Source: Argonema galeatum A003/A1
Lineage (GTDB): Bacteria > Cyanobacteriota > Cyanobacteriia > Cyanobacteriales > Aerosakkonemataceae
Assembly (NCBI RefSeq): GCF_023333595.1
Contig: NZ_JAIQZM010000017.1
Coordinates: 62,001 to 126,000 of the forward strand
Direction: 5' to 3'
DNA: 64,000 nt
Position 1 is the stretch's first letter; each line of letters opens with the position of its first letter. The position numbers were made by a program, and so were the translations under genes. The notes under the pieces are model-generated. The model was not told where the DNA came from and made no database searches. It saw only the letters and a list, made by a program, of their open reading frames with translations. Positions 55,426-64,000 of this stretch are shown piece by piece.

Positions 55426-56496
55426 ATGACAAATCAGATGATTCGCACCAGCCTGAATTTAGATGTGGAAGTCGCCGAATTGGCAGTACCCGGTTACTGG
55501 TTCACCGACCCCAAGATTTTTGCCCAAGAACGCGAGAGGATTTGGTATAAAAATTGGCAATTTGTGGGTCGGGAAGAACAGTTGGCTAATCCCGGCGATT
55601 ACCTTAGCTGTACGATCGGAGATGAACCCATCTTACTTACTCGCACATCTTCTGGAAAGCTGCGAGCTATGTACAACGTCTGCCCCCATCGAGGTATGCG
55701 TATAATTGAGGGGCAAGGCAACTGCAAACGTTTGCAATGTCCTTATCACGGCTGGATATATAACTTGGAAGGTCAACTTCAAGCCGTGACATACCCAGAA
55801 TCCTTTCCCAGTCTCGACAAATCGGCAATTGCCTTACCCAAGGTGCAAGTAGATAGTTGGTGTGGATTTATCTTTGTCAACCTTGACCCGGAAGCGCAGC
55901 CATTAAGTGAGTTTTTAGCAGGCGTTCCCCAACATCTAGAGCAGTATTCCCAGCCGTGGGAAACTTTGCGGATAGCGAATAAACTTACCTATGAGGTGCC
56001 GTACAACTGGAAGATTCTTTTGGAAAATTATATTGATGTTTACCATATCCCAATGGTGCATCCCCAAACGATCGCACCGGATGTTCAACTGCCAGGTTTT
56101 GTGAGCAGTTCCCTCAGCGGTATTCACTTGCTTCAGAAATATGACTATTCAGTGCCAACAGAACCTACTTATATAGCTTGGCTTTTTCCGAACACGACCA
56201 TCCTAACATTAGAAAACTTTGTCTTAGTTTGGCAAGTTAACCCGATTAATCCTGAATTGACGATCATTGAAAAATTCTTTTGTCAGAGTCCAGAACAGAT
56301 GGAGAAGTTTCCTCTGAAAATCGAGCGAGAAACTCCCTTACAATTTGCCAAGGTTTTTGATGAAGACACCTATGTCAACACCATTATGCAGCAGCAAGTT
56401 AAATCGAGAGCCTACAAATCTATTCAGCCACTCGCTCAAGGAACCGAATACGGCATATTTTATTTTCGCAAAACTCTGATCGAAGCGCTCAAATAA
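55426..56496 (+). CDS. Rieske non-heme iron oxygenase, alpha subunit
   Basis: 356 residues. Rieske 2Fe-2S ligands NVCPHRGMRIIEG and LQCPYHGWIYN (Cys-x-His and Cys-x2-His, about residues 84-110). The mononuclear iron site is LLENYIDVYHIPMVHPQ with two His and the bridging Asp. The C-terminal catalytic domain is full length. Such enzymes hydroxylate, demethylate or desaturate a substrate with electrons from a reductase, none of which is adjacent. Divergent from the methyltransferase pair, suggesting a shared control region (55140-55425). Confidence 0.9.
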   Translation: MTNQMIRTSLNLDVEVAELAVPGYWFTDPKIFAQERERIWYKNWQFVGREEQLANPGDYLSCTIGDEPILLTRTSSGKLRAMYNVCPHRGMRIIEGQGNCKRLQCPYHGWIYNLEGQLQAVTYPESFPSLDKSAIALPKVQVDSWCGFIFVNLDPEAQPLSEFLAGVPQHLEQYSQPWETLRIANKLTYEVPYNWKILLENYIDVYHIPMVHPQTIAPDVQLPGFVSSSLSGIHLLQKYDYSVPTEPTYIAWLFPNTTILTLENFVLVWQVNPINPELTIIEKFFCQSPEQMEKFPLKIERETPLQFAKVFDEDTYVNTIMQQQVKSRAYKSIQPLAQGTEYGIFYFRKTLIEALK

Positions 56497-56991
56497 ACCG
56501 TCTCTTCCGTACTTATTGAGCAGAGGAGCAGAGAGGCAGAGGGGCAGAGGAGAAGCGCGTTTCAGGTGCGTGAGGTATATAGAAACCCGGTTTCTTGAAG
56601 AAACCGGGTTTCTGGCCTGTATTTCATTCTACTGCAAGCCGCTGTAATACCAAATCCGGGATAAAAACCCCCATTATCCATAAGTTGGGTGAAGCATTGC
56701 GGTAGAAAGGCTTTGGTTAGGGGAATACACTTATTGCCGCAATGCTTCACCCCTACACTTCACACTATAAAGGGGGTAAATAACCCCGATTTGCTATAAT
56801 ATCACATCCGGTAGCATCGGTTGCCTAAAAAAAATTCGCCTTCTCATATCTGCGTTTATCTGCGTACCCTTCGGGAAGGCTAATGCCTCCGGCACGCTTC
56901 GCGAACGCCTACATCTGTCTTCATCTGCGGTAAAAATTTAACCAACGATGACAACAGAAAATTTTTAGATCTCGCGACCATTAACTAGACA
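56497..56991. repeat. Repeat-only intergenic region
   Basis: It holds, in order: G-rich units (56521-56551), the CCCGGTTTCTT palindrome (56554-56646), the GGGTGAAGCATTGCGG inverted repeat (56687-56702/56737-56752, perfect), and copy 4 of the TATCTGCG element (56801-56975), interrupted at about 56863-56910. Confidence 0.85.
56801..56975. mobile_element. Copy 4 of the TATCTGCG element with nested insertion
   Basis: The left TIR, ATCACATCCGGTAGCATCG (56801-56819), is intact; the right TIR is not recognisable. About 47 nt starting at 56863 (ACCCTTCGGGAAGGCTAATG... to ...GAACGCCTAC) interrupt the repeat between TATCTGCGT and ATCTGTCTTCATC. Confidence 0.75.
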
Positions 56992-57903
56992 TTACCGCTC
57001 GAGATAAGCAAGCAATGGCTCCAAAAACGGTTGCATACCCCGATATGTTTGTGTTTCAGGAGGCATTTGTCGAATCACAGTTGCCAAATTTTTGCGATTT
57101 GTGGGATAATCCTTCAAAGCAGAAATTGGATCTACAAAAGACCTAATTGTAAATAAAATATCACCACTTTTTGGCAATCGTCGGAGAGTTTGATGCTCGG
57201 TTCTCAGCCACAGGTGTTCTCCGGCATTCTCAGCTGTAATAGCTTTCTCCCATCCTTCTGTTGGCTGATACCAAGCTATGACCAAAAGGGGGGTTGGCGC
57301 AATCCCCCAGGCAATTCTAGTTCCAGGACGATCGGGTTTTAGGCGTTCAAAATAGAGTTCCAGAGGATGCTTTAGTTTTTCGGGAAATTGCGGCACAGGG
57401 TGATGGATTTTGTATAGAGGGAGTCCAATCTTGTCAGGTACTCGCCAGAATAGAGGAAAAGTGGAGGATATTGCCTTTAGAACATGACCTTCTGAAGTTG
57501 GCTGCATCAGACATAAATCTTCTTGCACCAATTGACCGGCTAGAGCAATGGGAACATCCTCGTAGTCCGAAATTTCCCAAACTTGACCTGTCTTGAGGTT
57601 TTCTATTTTTGTGCCTTCTAATCGATAGTATTCTGGGAAGTATTCGAGCAGATGAGCTAACAACAAGTCTAATATTTCTTGTTGACCCGCTTCGCTCCCC
57701 GGTAGAGTAGCAACAACATCTGAGTAGCTTTCTTTTAGGCGTTGAGCTTTTAGGTTAAGTTCTGGGACAAAGTTTTCATCAATGTCAATCCAGTTTGACA
57801 ATTGCAGAGCTTCTAGCCCAGACTTCATACTCCACGTTGCTCTAGCTATGTGAAGAGGAAGGTATTTAGGTACGCTCACGTTAGGCTTGGTTTTGTCAGA
57901 CAT
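56992..57903 (-). CDS. DUF3445, heme-dependent oxidative N-demethylase-like protein
   Basis: 303 residues. Matches the DUF3445 family by VPDKIGLPLYKIHHPVPQFP, FERLKPDRPGTRIAWGIAPT, WLRTEHQTLRRLPKSGDILF and TIRSFVDPISALKD. Members include the alpha subunit of heme-dependent oxidative N-demethylase, which demethylates secondary methylamines. Here only this subunit is seen, with no companion NAD(P)H-flavin subunits. Start ATG 57903. Position next to the Rieske gene suggests a shared pathway. Confidence 0.82.
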   Translation of the reverse strand: MSDKTKPNVSVPKYLPLHIARATWSMKSGLEALQLSNWIDIDENFVPELNLKAQRLKESYSDVVATLPGSEAGQQEILDLLLAHLLEYFPEYYRLEGTKIENLKTGQVWEISDYEDVPIALAGQLVQEDLCLMQPTSEGHVLKAISSTFPLFWRVPDKIGLPLYKIHHPVPQFPEKLKHPLELYFERLKPDRPGTRIAWGIAPTPLLVIAWYQPTEGWEKAITAENAGEHLWLRTEHQTLRRLPKSGDILFTIRSFVDPISALKDYPTNRKNLATVIRQMPPETQTYRGMQPFLEPLLAYLER

Positions 57904-58185
57904 TTCATTGAGAGAAGATTATCAAGAAAAGATAAAAAAAGTTAACGACATTAGCGATCAGCAGAAAATTTATCGATCTTTACGAGTAGCTTTACTAATA
58001 ATATAATACCAATTCTGCCGACATTTAATTAAACGTAAAGATTCCGGTTAGGTGTGCGATCGAGCTACTAACTATCGCGGGGACAAACCTCACCCAAGAG
58101 CCCCCTCTCCGCAACAGAGAGGGGGAGCAAGATTTCCCCCTTGCGTTGGGGGGCAGGGGCAAAGGGGGGCAAAAAATCAATTCGC
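57904..58185. other. Intergenic region with a G/C-rich hairpin
   Basis: CCCCCTCTC / GAGAGGGGG hairpin (58101-58125), followed by T-poor C/G-rich DNA. A possible terminator for the porin gene, which ends at 58186. Confidence 0.55.
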
Positions 58186-59892
58186 CTAGAAACTGAAGCT
58201 GGTTCTGATTACGCCAACAATCACATCTGGGTTGCGCTCGTCGTGATTCGGGGCTGTCAGCCAGAAGACGCCAGGGGTAATCGTAATATTTTCGCTCACC
58301 TGATAGTTATAGAATGCTTCAACGTGAAAGCCGACATCGCGATCGTTCCGCTGTCCAGGTTCTAAACCGATCGCAGAAGCCAGCGCCGCGTTGCTAGTCC
58401 CAGTCAGCCTGGGCTGCATCCCAAAGATTATGCCAGCTGTGTTTCCCTTTTTACCCACATCGTAAAAAACAAAATCCGCATCAAATTGCCATACCTCAGC
58501 ATCTCCCTTCGTACCTTGGCCCAAAGCTCGCGCCTTGGAATAAGCGATCGCGCCACCAAACTCAAAACTTGGCGTAAATCGATAGAAAGCACCGGCAAAC
58601 AAAGTGTTAGCAATCACAGGCCCTGCCCCAACCACTCTGGAAGCGTTACTACCGGAAAACGTATCAATCCCAAACGCAGGGGAGTAGCTGTTCATATACG
58701 AACCAGAAAACCTAAACCGACCGAGATTAATCACCGGGCGGACAGAAGCAGAGTAGCCAGCCTTGAACAGTCCCGTACCAGGGTCTTCTGTCTTGAAATC
58801 CCTTCCCAAAGAAAAGTCCACAGTAAACCAGCGAGCAATCTGCCATTGCAAACCAATCCCTGTCTGCTGATTCACCGGGTAAAGCAACGGAGCCGTTTTA
58901 CCGAAGTACGATACCGGACCGTTAGACAGACTGTTCAACCCCGTGATGGGTGCCGAGAGAATCCTGTTGCTGGCAAAGGCATCAAAAGAAATGGCCACTT
59001 TGTCGTTGATCGGTAAGCGGTATTGCAATTGGCTGAGGCCAATATCGTTATCCCCAAACCCATATACCTCAGCACCTGTGATCGCAAGACGGGCTTCATT
59101 TGTGGTGCCGATCGAATCCGTGGTCGGGAATCGGGTCGCGGTGTCAAATCTTTTGAGATTTGACGCTTCTAGGCCGACTATCAAGCTGTCTTTACCCGTG
59201 AAGCTGGTCAGGAAGGTGAGATAGGTTTGATAGCCATAAGTGGCGTTATTGACTGGGCCAGCATTTTCGCCAAACGCATCTCCAAAATACGTCGTTACCA
59301 GACCGCTAAGCTTGGTGGTAGTAGAAAACTGCTGTTTCTCTATTCTTGCTGCACGTGCTTCCAGGGCGTCTACGCGACCCCGCAGGGAAGCAAGTTCGGC
59401 AGCAAACTCTTCTTGCAGTCTTTGCAATGAGTTCAAGTCTTCTTTACCAATACCTTGCGGTAGCGTGGCAATCAATTCTTGAATTCGATTCAAGCAAGAA
59501 TTTAACCCAGCCGCAAATTCGTAGCGAGTCATCGCTCGGTTACCGCGATAAGTAGCATCTGGATAACCTTCAATACAACCATATCGCTCAACCAGAGACT
59601 GTAATGCTCCAAACGCCCAATCTGTTGGCTGCACGTCTCTGAGGCTGGAGACTGAGGTCACCCTTGCCATCGGGTCGGTTTTTTCTGATGATTCAGAAGC
59701 GGGGGTATTGCCTAAGACAGGATCGGTTCCAATATTCTGATAAGGTACTTCCACAGAAGCAGCTGGATCGGGTAAAGGGGTTAGCCCTTCGATAATTGAA
59801 GGATCTCCAGCCATTGCACCCTCAGACCCCAGCAGCCCACTGCTGAAGACGGTTACAATGGCTACCAAAGTTTTGCCAAAGAGTTTAGCCAT
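58186..59892 (-). CDS. Iron uptake porin with SLH domain (OprB family)
   Basis: 569 residues or so from the ATG at 59892 (MAKLFGKTLVAIVTVFSSGL); the frame is open to 59967. Signal peptide cleaved after AMA. An SLH domain (DVQPTDWAFGALQSLVERYG, MTRYEFAAGLNSCLN, about 85-150), a short coiled coil (RLQEEFAAELASLRGRVDAL) and a C-terminal OprB-type beta barrel ending RTSFSF with a terminal Phe. Abundant in cyanobacterial outer membranes, where they pass inorganic ions including iron. The SLH domain binds pyruvylated wall polymer, linking it to csaB. Confidence 0.92.
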   Translation of the reverse strand: MAKLFGKTLVAIVTVFSSGLLGSEGAMAGDPSIIEGLTPLPDPAASVEVPYQNIGTDPVLGNTPASESSEKTDPMARVTSVSSLRDVQPTDWAFGALQSLVERYGCIEGYPDATYRGNRAMTRYEFAAGLNSCLNRIQELIATLPQGIGKEDLNSLQRLQEEFAAELASLRGRVDALEARAARIEKQQFSTTTKLSGLVTTYFGDAFGENAGPVNNATYGYQTYLTFLTSFTGKDSLIVGLEASNLKRFDTATRFPTTDSIGTTNEARLAITGAEVYGFGDNDIGLSQLQYRLPINDKVAISFDAFASNRILSAPITGLNSLSNGPVSYFGKTAPLLYPVNQQTGIGLQWQIARWFTVDFSLGRDFKTEDPGTGLFKAGYSASVRPVINLGRFRFSGSYMNSYSPAFGIDTFSGSNASRVVGAGPVIANTLFAGAFYRFTPSFEFGGAIAYSKARALGQGTKGDAEVWQFDADFVFYDVGKKGNTAGIIFGMQPRLTGTSNAALASAIGLEPGQRNDRDVGFHVEAFYNYQVSENITITPGVFWLTAPNHDERNPDVIVGVIRTSFSF

Positions 59893-59967
59893 AGTTGCAC
59901 TGATACTCACACCACAATAAATCTGTCTGTTCAAGAAAACTTTCCCAAAAATCAGCCTCTGGGTCAA

Positions 59968-60555
59968 GTAGGCCCAAATTTGATTGCTTATAGAGTCACT
60001 TGAGAGGCTACCAACTTTACATTAGGATATTAAAAATGTAAATATAACAAAAAATTGCCGGACTGTAATTTTTTAATTGGTAGGAAAAGTAGGTTTTTTT
60101 ATTGGTTACGACCAACTTTCAAGTTCTTTGCCAGTTTCGGTTGCTTAACTTTCTATAGCAATCCTTCACGAGTTGTGAGAAAATATTTGGGTGTAGCGGT
60201 CAAGCTTAATCTCGCCTGATTATGCTGGCTTTGCATTAACCGCTGCGATCGGCTAAAGCGATCTATTGGCATCTGCTTAAGAACTTGCTGGATTGTCTTG
60301 GTTTATACTAGCTACTCTTCTCCAGTAATATCCTTAACCTGAGTCTGCGGTAGATTAGGCTGGCGAAACCCCTGTTGAGGAACAACCTAAAGTTAGGTGG
60401 CACAACTATACTCGGCACAATAGCCGCGTGTGAAACTGGAATTATGCTGCCGTGCTATACTCCAACATAGAAATCTGACTTTCTCTCACCACTTACTTAG
60501 CCATAAATCTCTGTCAGTCACTCCAGTTGTCTTGAAAAAATACTCAGCAAAAACA
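59968..60555. other. Intergenic region between porin and sulfotransferase
   Basis: About 590 bp with no credible ORF and no strong repeat. It must include the porin promoter and that of the sulfotransferase operon; the AT-rich stretch 60020-60110 is a candidate. Confidence 0.5.
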
Positions 60556-61461
60556 ATGAATATAGTAGAAGTAAAAAACAAATATTGCGATTCGACTATT
60601 TGGAATAGTGTTTCCCCTCGGAAAACAGATGTAGTCATTGCTTCTTGCTACAAGTCAGGCACAACCTTGACTCAACAAATCGTTAATCTACTACTTAATG
60701 GCGACAGCGATCTGAGGGGATATAAATCTATACACGAATTAAGTCCGTGGGTAGAATACAATCCTGACCCAACTTTCGCCTCGTTAGAAGTAAAACTGAA
60801 CCATATAGAGAACTTACCAGAGTCTAGATTTCTCAAGACTCACCTACCTTTTGACGCTTTGCCATATAATCCAGAAACAAAGTACATTTATCTGGTAAGA
60901 GACGGAAGAGACGTTGCCCTGTCCCTATATAATGCTGGGGGAGGTTACGATCCCAGCTTGTACGAAGAAGAGAAGGTGGAAGAAACCTTTCCAGAGTTTT
61001 GGGATAACTGGCTAGAAACAGGAAGACATTTATGGCCTCTTTGGGAAAATATACTTAGTTGGTGGCGGGTTAAACACCTTCCAAACGTGCTTTTGGTTCA
61101 TTATGCTAACTTAATCAGCGATAAGCCAAAAGAAGTCGAAAGAATGGCTGAACTTCTAGGTGTAAAAATGGATGCAGCCAAAAAAGATCTTGTTTTGCAG
61201 GAGTCTTCGCTAGAATACATGACAGAAAATTGGGAGAAATTCCAGTCGCCAGGATTTCTTCCGAAAAGATTCTTCGGGAAAGGTAAAAATGGGCGTTGGA
61301 AAGATTTGTTACCTTCGGAAAAGATTGAGAAATATGAGGTTTTTATTGTGGATAAATTAGGGATTGAATGCGCCAAATGGGTGAAAGACGGAGGGTATTT
61401 GCCGGGATTAATTCAACAAGCATTAGATGATGCCATAGAAGAGGCAATGACTCCTGAGTAA
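60556..61461 (+). CDS. PAPS-dependent sulfotransferase
   Basis: 301 residues from the ATG at 60556 (MNIVEVKNKYCDSTIWNSVS); the frame is open to 60430. The 5'-phosphosulfate loop ASCYKSGTTLTQQIVNLLL (P-loop-like), the catalytic His in FLKTHLPFDALP, the 3'-phosphate site YLVRDGRDVALSLYN and the C-terminal GKGKNGRWKDLL are all present. It transfers sulfate from PAPS to a hydroxyl or amine of a small molecule. Soluble, no signal peptide. Followed by an arylsulfatase gene 159 bp on. Confidence 0.9.
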   Translation: MNIVEVKNKYCDSTIWNSVSPRKTDVVIASCYKSGTTLTQQIVNLLLNGDSDLRGYKSIHELSPWVEYNPDPTFASLEVKLNHIENLPESRFLKTHLPFDALPYNPETKYIYLVRDGRDVALSLYNAGGGYDPSLYEEEKVEETFPEFWDNWLETGRHLWPLWENILSWWRVKHLPNVLLVHYANLISDKPKEVERMAELLGVKMDAAKKDLVLQESSLEYMTENWEKFQSPGFLPKRFFGKGKNGRWKDLLPSEKIEKYEVFIVDKLGIECAKWVKDGGYLPGLIQQALDDAIEEAMTPE

Positions 61462-61620
61462 AGCCTATGTTTATCTGCGTGTTAGCAGTAAAATAATACT
61501 GTTTAATTTGGTGAAAGAACGAGGTTATCGATCGCACCTCTTCTAGGCCAAAGGGTCAGCAGTTGTCAAGTTGAACTAATCAAATCCCCTCTTATTAGGA
61601 GCAAAAAGAGAGATTACCCT

Positions 61621-63333
61621 ATGAAGAACCGAGTTTCAAAATTTATCCTGCTAGTAGCTTTCTCCTCCTTTTCCTTGATAGCCTGTTCAATTGCGAGAAA
61701 AAGCTCGCCAGCCCAAACCGAAACTGCCAAAAAGAAAGGGCCGAATATTGTGCTACTGATGGCCGATGATATGGGCTATTCCGATGTGGGTGCGTTTGGG
61801 AGTGAGATTCCCACTCCGAACATAGATACCTTAGCAAAGGGCGGCATGAAGCTGACCAGATTCTACGGTGGGGCTGCTTGCTCCCCTAGCCGCTCTATGC
61901 TGCTGAGCGGAGTGGATAACCACCAAGCTGGTCTTGGTAGTATGGGTGAGGATTTAACCGATCGTCAGAAGGGTAAGCCGGGATATGAAGGCCAACTTAA
62001 CGATCGGGTTGTAAGTGTCGCCACAGTATTAAAAGATGCTGGCTATCACACCTATATGATCGGCAAGTGGCACCTGGGTCACGATGCAGCCCATGTCCCC
62101 GCAGCTAGAGGCTTTGAGCAATCATTTGCCTTGATCGACGGTGCCGCGAATCATCTTAACCAAAGGGGATACAGCCCAGGAAAACCCGTAGCGACATACA
62201 ATAACAACGGTAAAAATGTCAACCTACCCCAAAACTTTTTCTCCGCCGATTTTTATACCAACAAGCTCATAGAGAATATCAATCAGAATCGTGGAGATGG
62301 CAAACCCTTCTTCATTTATGCTGCCTACACCTCGCCCCACGATCCCTTGCAGGCTCCCCAGCAATACATTAAGAAGTATATGGGCAAGTATGATATTGGC
62401 TGGGATCGCATTCGCGAACAGCGTTTCCAACGCCAGAAGCAACTTGGCATCATTCCCAATAATCTACAATTTCCCGCCAGAGCAGCTGGAGTTCCTGCCT
62501 GGAATAGCCTCACCCCCGAACAGCGGCGGTACAATTCCAAGCTGATGGCTATATATGCAGGGATGGTTGACAACCTGGATGGCAATATTGGCCGACTAAT
62601 TGCTCACTTGAAGAGTATCGGCGAGTACGAGAATACCATCTTCGTATTTATCTCCGACAATGGTGCGGCGGCTCACAATTTTGCCAAGGGACATAAGGAA
62701 TTTGAGGACTGGTTTAAAAAGGAGAAAATCGACAACCGCTATGAAAACATAGGAAATACTAACTCCTTCGTCAGCTACGGCGCGGGTTGGGCCGACACGA
62801 GTGCAACTCCCTTCTTTGGTTTCAAGGGAAGAGTTTATGAAGGCGGTATTCGCATACCAGCCATTTTCTACCACCCTGGTGCTATTAAGCAGGGAACCAA
62901 AAGTGCTGCGTTTGCTTCCGTGATGGACATGATGCCCACGTTCTTGGATTACGCTGGGGCTCAGCATCCAGGAACCAGTTATCAAGGTAATCCCATTATT
63001 CCTCTCCAAGGGCGTTCTCTGCGTCCTTTATTGGAAGGTACAGCTACTCGCATCTACGGTGATAACGATCCTATAGGTTTCGAGCTGTTCGGCGATGGGA
63101 ACAGGGCTTTGTTCCTGGGAGACTGGAAAGTTAGCAAAATCAACAAGCCCTATGGGGATAATCAGTGGAAGTTGTTTAACATTACACAAGACCCCAGAGA
63201 ATTAGTTGACTTGTCCAAAAAGAATCCAGACCAGTTAAAAAAAATGATTGCTTTGTACAAGCAATACGAAAAGGATAAGGGTGTTGTCTATCGTTCTGAT
63301 AACGAAGACCAAGTGTTTGACCTGGGACTCTAG
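61621..63333 (+). CDS. Lipoprotein arylsulfatase
   Basis: 570 residues. Lipobox FSLIAC with Cys22, so anchored to a membrane facing the periplasm. Sulfatase metal acids Asp49-Asp50 (LLMADDMGYSDVG), the formylglycine motif Cys87-Ser-Pro-Ser-Arg91 (AACSPSRSMLLSG), GKWHLG and the FISDNGAAAH metal site. Full length. It hydrolyses a sulfate ester; a formylglycine-generating enzyme must be elsewhere. It lies beside the sulfotransferase, so the pair could add and remove the same group in different compartments. Confidence 0.93.
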   Translation: MKNRVSKFILLVAFSSFSLIACSIARKSSPAQTETAKKKGPNIVLLMADDMGYSDVGAFGSEIPTPNIDTLAKGGMKLTRFYGGAACSPSRSMLLSGVDNHQAGLGSMGEDLTDRQKGKPGYEGQLNDRVVSVATVLKDAGYHTYMIGKWHLGHDAAHVPAARGFEQSFALIDGAANHLNQRGYSPGKPVATYNNNGKNVNLPQNFFSADFYTNKLIENINQNRGDGKPFFIYAAYTSPHDPLQAPQQYIKKYMGKYDIGWDRIREQRFQRQKQLGIIPNNLQFPARAAGVPAWNSLTPEQRRYNSKLMAIYAGMVDNLDGNIGRLIAHLKSIGEYENTIFVFISDNGAAAHNFAKGHKEFEDWFKKEKIDNRYENIGNTNSFVSYGAGWADTSATPFFGFKGRVYEGGIRIPAIFYHPGAIKQGTKSAAFASVMDMMPTFLDYAGAQHPGTSYQGNPIIPLQGRSLRPLLEGTATRIYGDNDPIGFELFGDGNRALFLGDWKVSKINKPYGDNQWKLFNITQDPRELVDLSKKNPDQLKKMIALYKQYEKDKGVVYRSDNEDQVFDLGL

Positions 63334-63457
63334 CTGCCGCTACGCGGAAGTCAAAAGTCAAAAATCCTTTGAGTGTCAGGCATTTAACTACTTCTTTCCT
63401 GGTGAGTTATTTCTGCCGCACTGCACTAGCTGCCGATCGGATCGAAGGGAGAAAAAA

Positions 63458-63499
63458 GTCATTAGTCAAGAGTCCTTAGTTTCGATCTTGACTAATGAC
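63458..63499. terminator. Hairpin downstream of the sulfatase gene
   Basis: Perfect 14-nt arms GTCATTAGTCAAGA (63458-63471) and TCTTGACTAATGAC (63486-63499). Followed by further ACTAATG heptamers (63495-63527). It may terminate the sulfatase transcript. Confidence 0.6.
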
Positions 63500-63571
63500 T
63501 AATGATTAATAACTAATGACTAATGTCTTTAAGAAACGAAACATCTCATACCCACACAAGAAGTGAAGATC

Positions 63572-64000
63572 GTGAGTAACCCCCAAACCAAATCACCAAT
63601 GATGGCTTTTGTCGAACTGACAAGTAAGCTTTGGCTTACCCAAGCGCTAAACATTGCCGCCAAACTGGGTATTGCCGATTTGTTGACGACAGAATCCAAG
63701 AGTGTTGATGAACTCGCGCAAGCTACCAACAGTCACGCTCCTTCACTATACCGAGTGCTTCGCTGCCTCGCTAGTGTTGGTGTGTTTACCGAAGTTGAGC
63801 CATATCAGTTCGCACTTACCCCAATTGCTGAATATCTTCGCAGCGATAATCCTTATTCCTTCCGCGACCAAGTTTTGATGCACTGCGACGACTGGCATTG
63901 GCGAAGCACAGGGGAGATGTTTCGCGCTGTCAAAGATGGTAAACCTGCTATACATCACCTTTATCAAGTAAATAGCTATTGGGAATATTTAGTAAAAAAT
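63572..64000 (+). CDS. Methyltransferase-fold protein, paralog C (partial, runs off the right edge)
   Basis: A GTG at 63572 starts 143 open codons to the window edge: (M)SNPQTKSPMMAFVELTSKLW, GIADLLTTESKSVDELAQAT and APSLYRVLRCLASVGVFTEV. It clearly matches the N-terminal domain of paralogs A and B (LWINQALNVAAKLGVADFL). The SAM-binding half is outside the window, so whether it is catalytic cannot be judged. Same strand as the sulfotransferase and sulfatase. No in-frame ATG precedes it before a stop. Confidence 0.85.
   Translation, partial: MSNPQTKSPMMAFVELTSKLWLTQALNIAAKLGIADLLTTESKSVDELAQATNSHAPSLYRVLRCLASVGVFTEVEPYQFALTPIAEYLRSDNPYSFRDQVLMHCDDWHWRSTGEMFRAVKDGKPAIHHLYQVNSYWEYLVKN

Noticed and set aside
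51199..61461. Saxitoxin or guanitoxin gene cluster
   Set aside because: MATE, Rieske and sulfotransferase families fit loosely, but none of the defining scaffold genes is present, and the families are widespread.

Overview
The window looks like chromosomal DNA of a filamentous, probably non-heterocystous cyanobacterium (Oscillatoriales-like). The evidence is the very frequent HIP1 octamer GCGATCGC, genes restricted to cyanobacteria and plastids (ycf33/DUF751, crtQ, DUF4327, DUF1816, DUF2499/DUF3593, IscA next to a TPR gene), heptameric short tandem repeats, and IS200/IS605 elements that carry only tnpB. No tRNA, rRNA or CRISPR array was seen.

0-20 kb: a TPR (probably CHAT) gene running off the left edge, made of near-identical 120-bp repeats, preceded by a 59-codon gene that overlaps its start; a solitary antitoxin-like gene; ycf33-rbfA-nagZ-like; DUF4327; a tnpB element; two unknown proteins; a CDF transporter; guaA; a truncated cbiD remnant; a STAS protein; a pentapeptide-repeat protein with an unassigned C-terminal domain; an MFS transporter; moaA; rpsD; a secreted Cys-repeat protein and a TpsB-type transporter.

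20-41 kb: an alpha/beta hydrolase; dnaE, unsplit and interrupted by one 433-residue intein; a Ser/Thr kinase with seven WD40 repeats; the overlapping DUF2499-DUF3593 pair; a MAPEG protein; a 38-codon remnant of a VOC protein; DUF1772; DUF1816; csaB; a vapBC pair whose toxin has no ATG/GTG/TTG start at its N-terminus; a coiled-coil protein; prxQ; cobQ; a short ferredoxin whose ATG lies in a tandem repeat; a neutral invertase.

41-51 kb: SRPBCC protein and crtQ; unknown proteins; a second tnpB of another lineage; iscA-like and TPR genes; an SDR epimerase. 51-64 kb is the most accessory-looking stretch: a MATE exporter, two methyltransferase-fold paralogs (a third starts at the right edge), a Rieske oxygenase, a heme-dependent N-demethylase-like (DUF3445) protein, an SLH porin, a sulfotransferase and a lipoprotein arylsulfatase. 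Together they could tailor, sulfate, export and desulfate a small molecule. This is an inference from gene content; no scaffold-making enzyme is visible.

Intergenic DNA holds several layered repeat families: palindromes (GTAGAGACGTT..., GGTACGTTGTT..., GGTTTCTT...), MITE-like units with terminal inverted repeats, a roughly 100-bp dispersed repeat in four copies, and a very small element that appears to have inserted into two of the other repeats.
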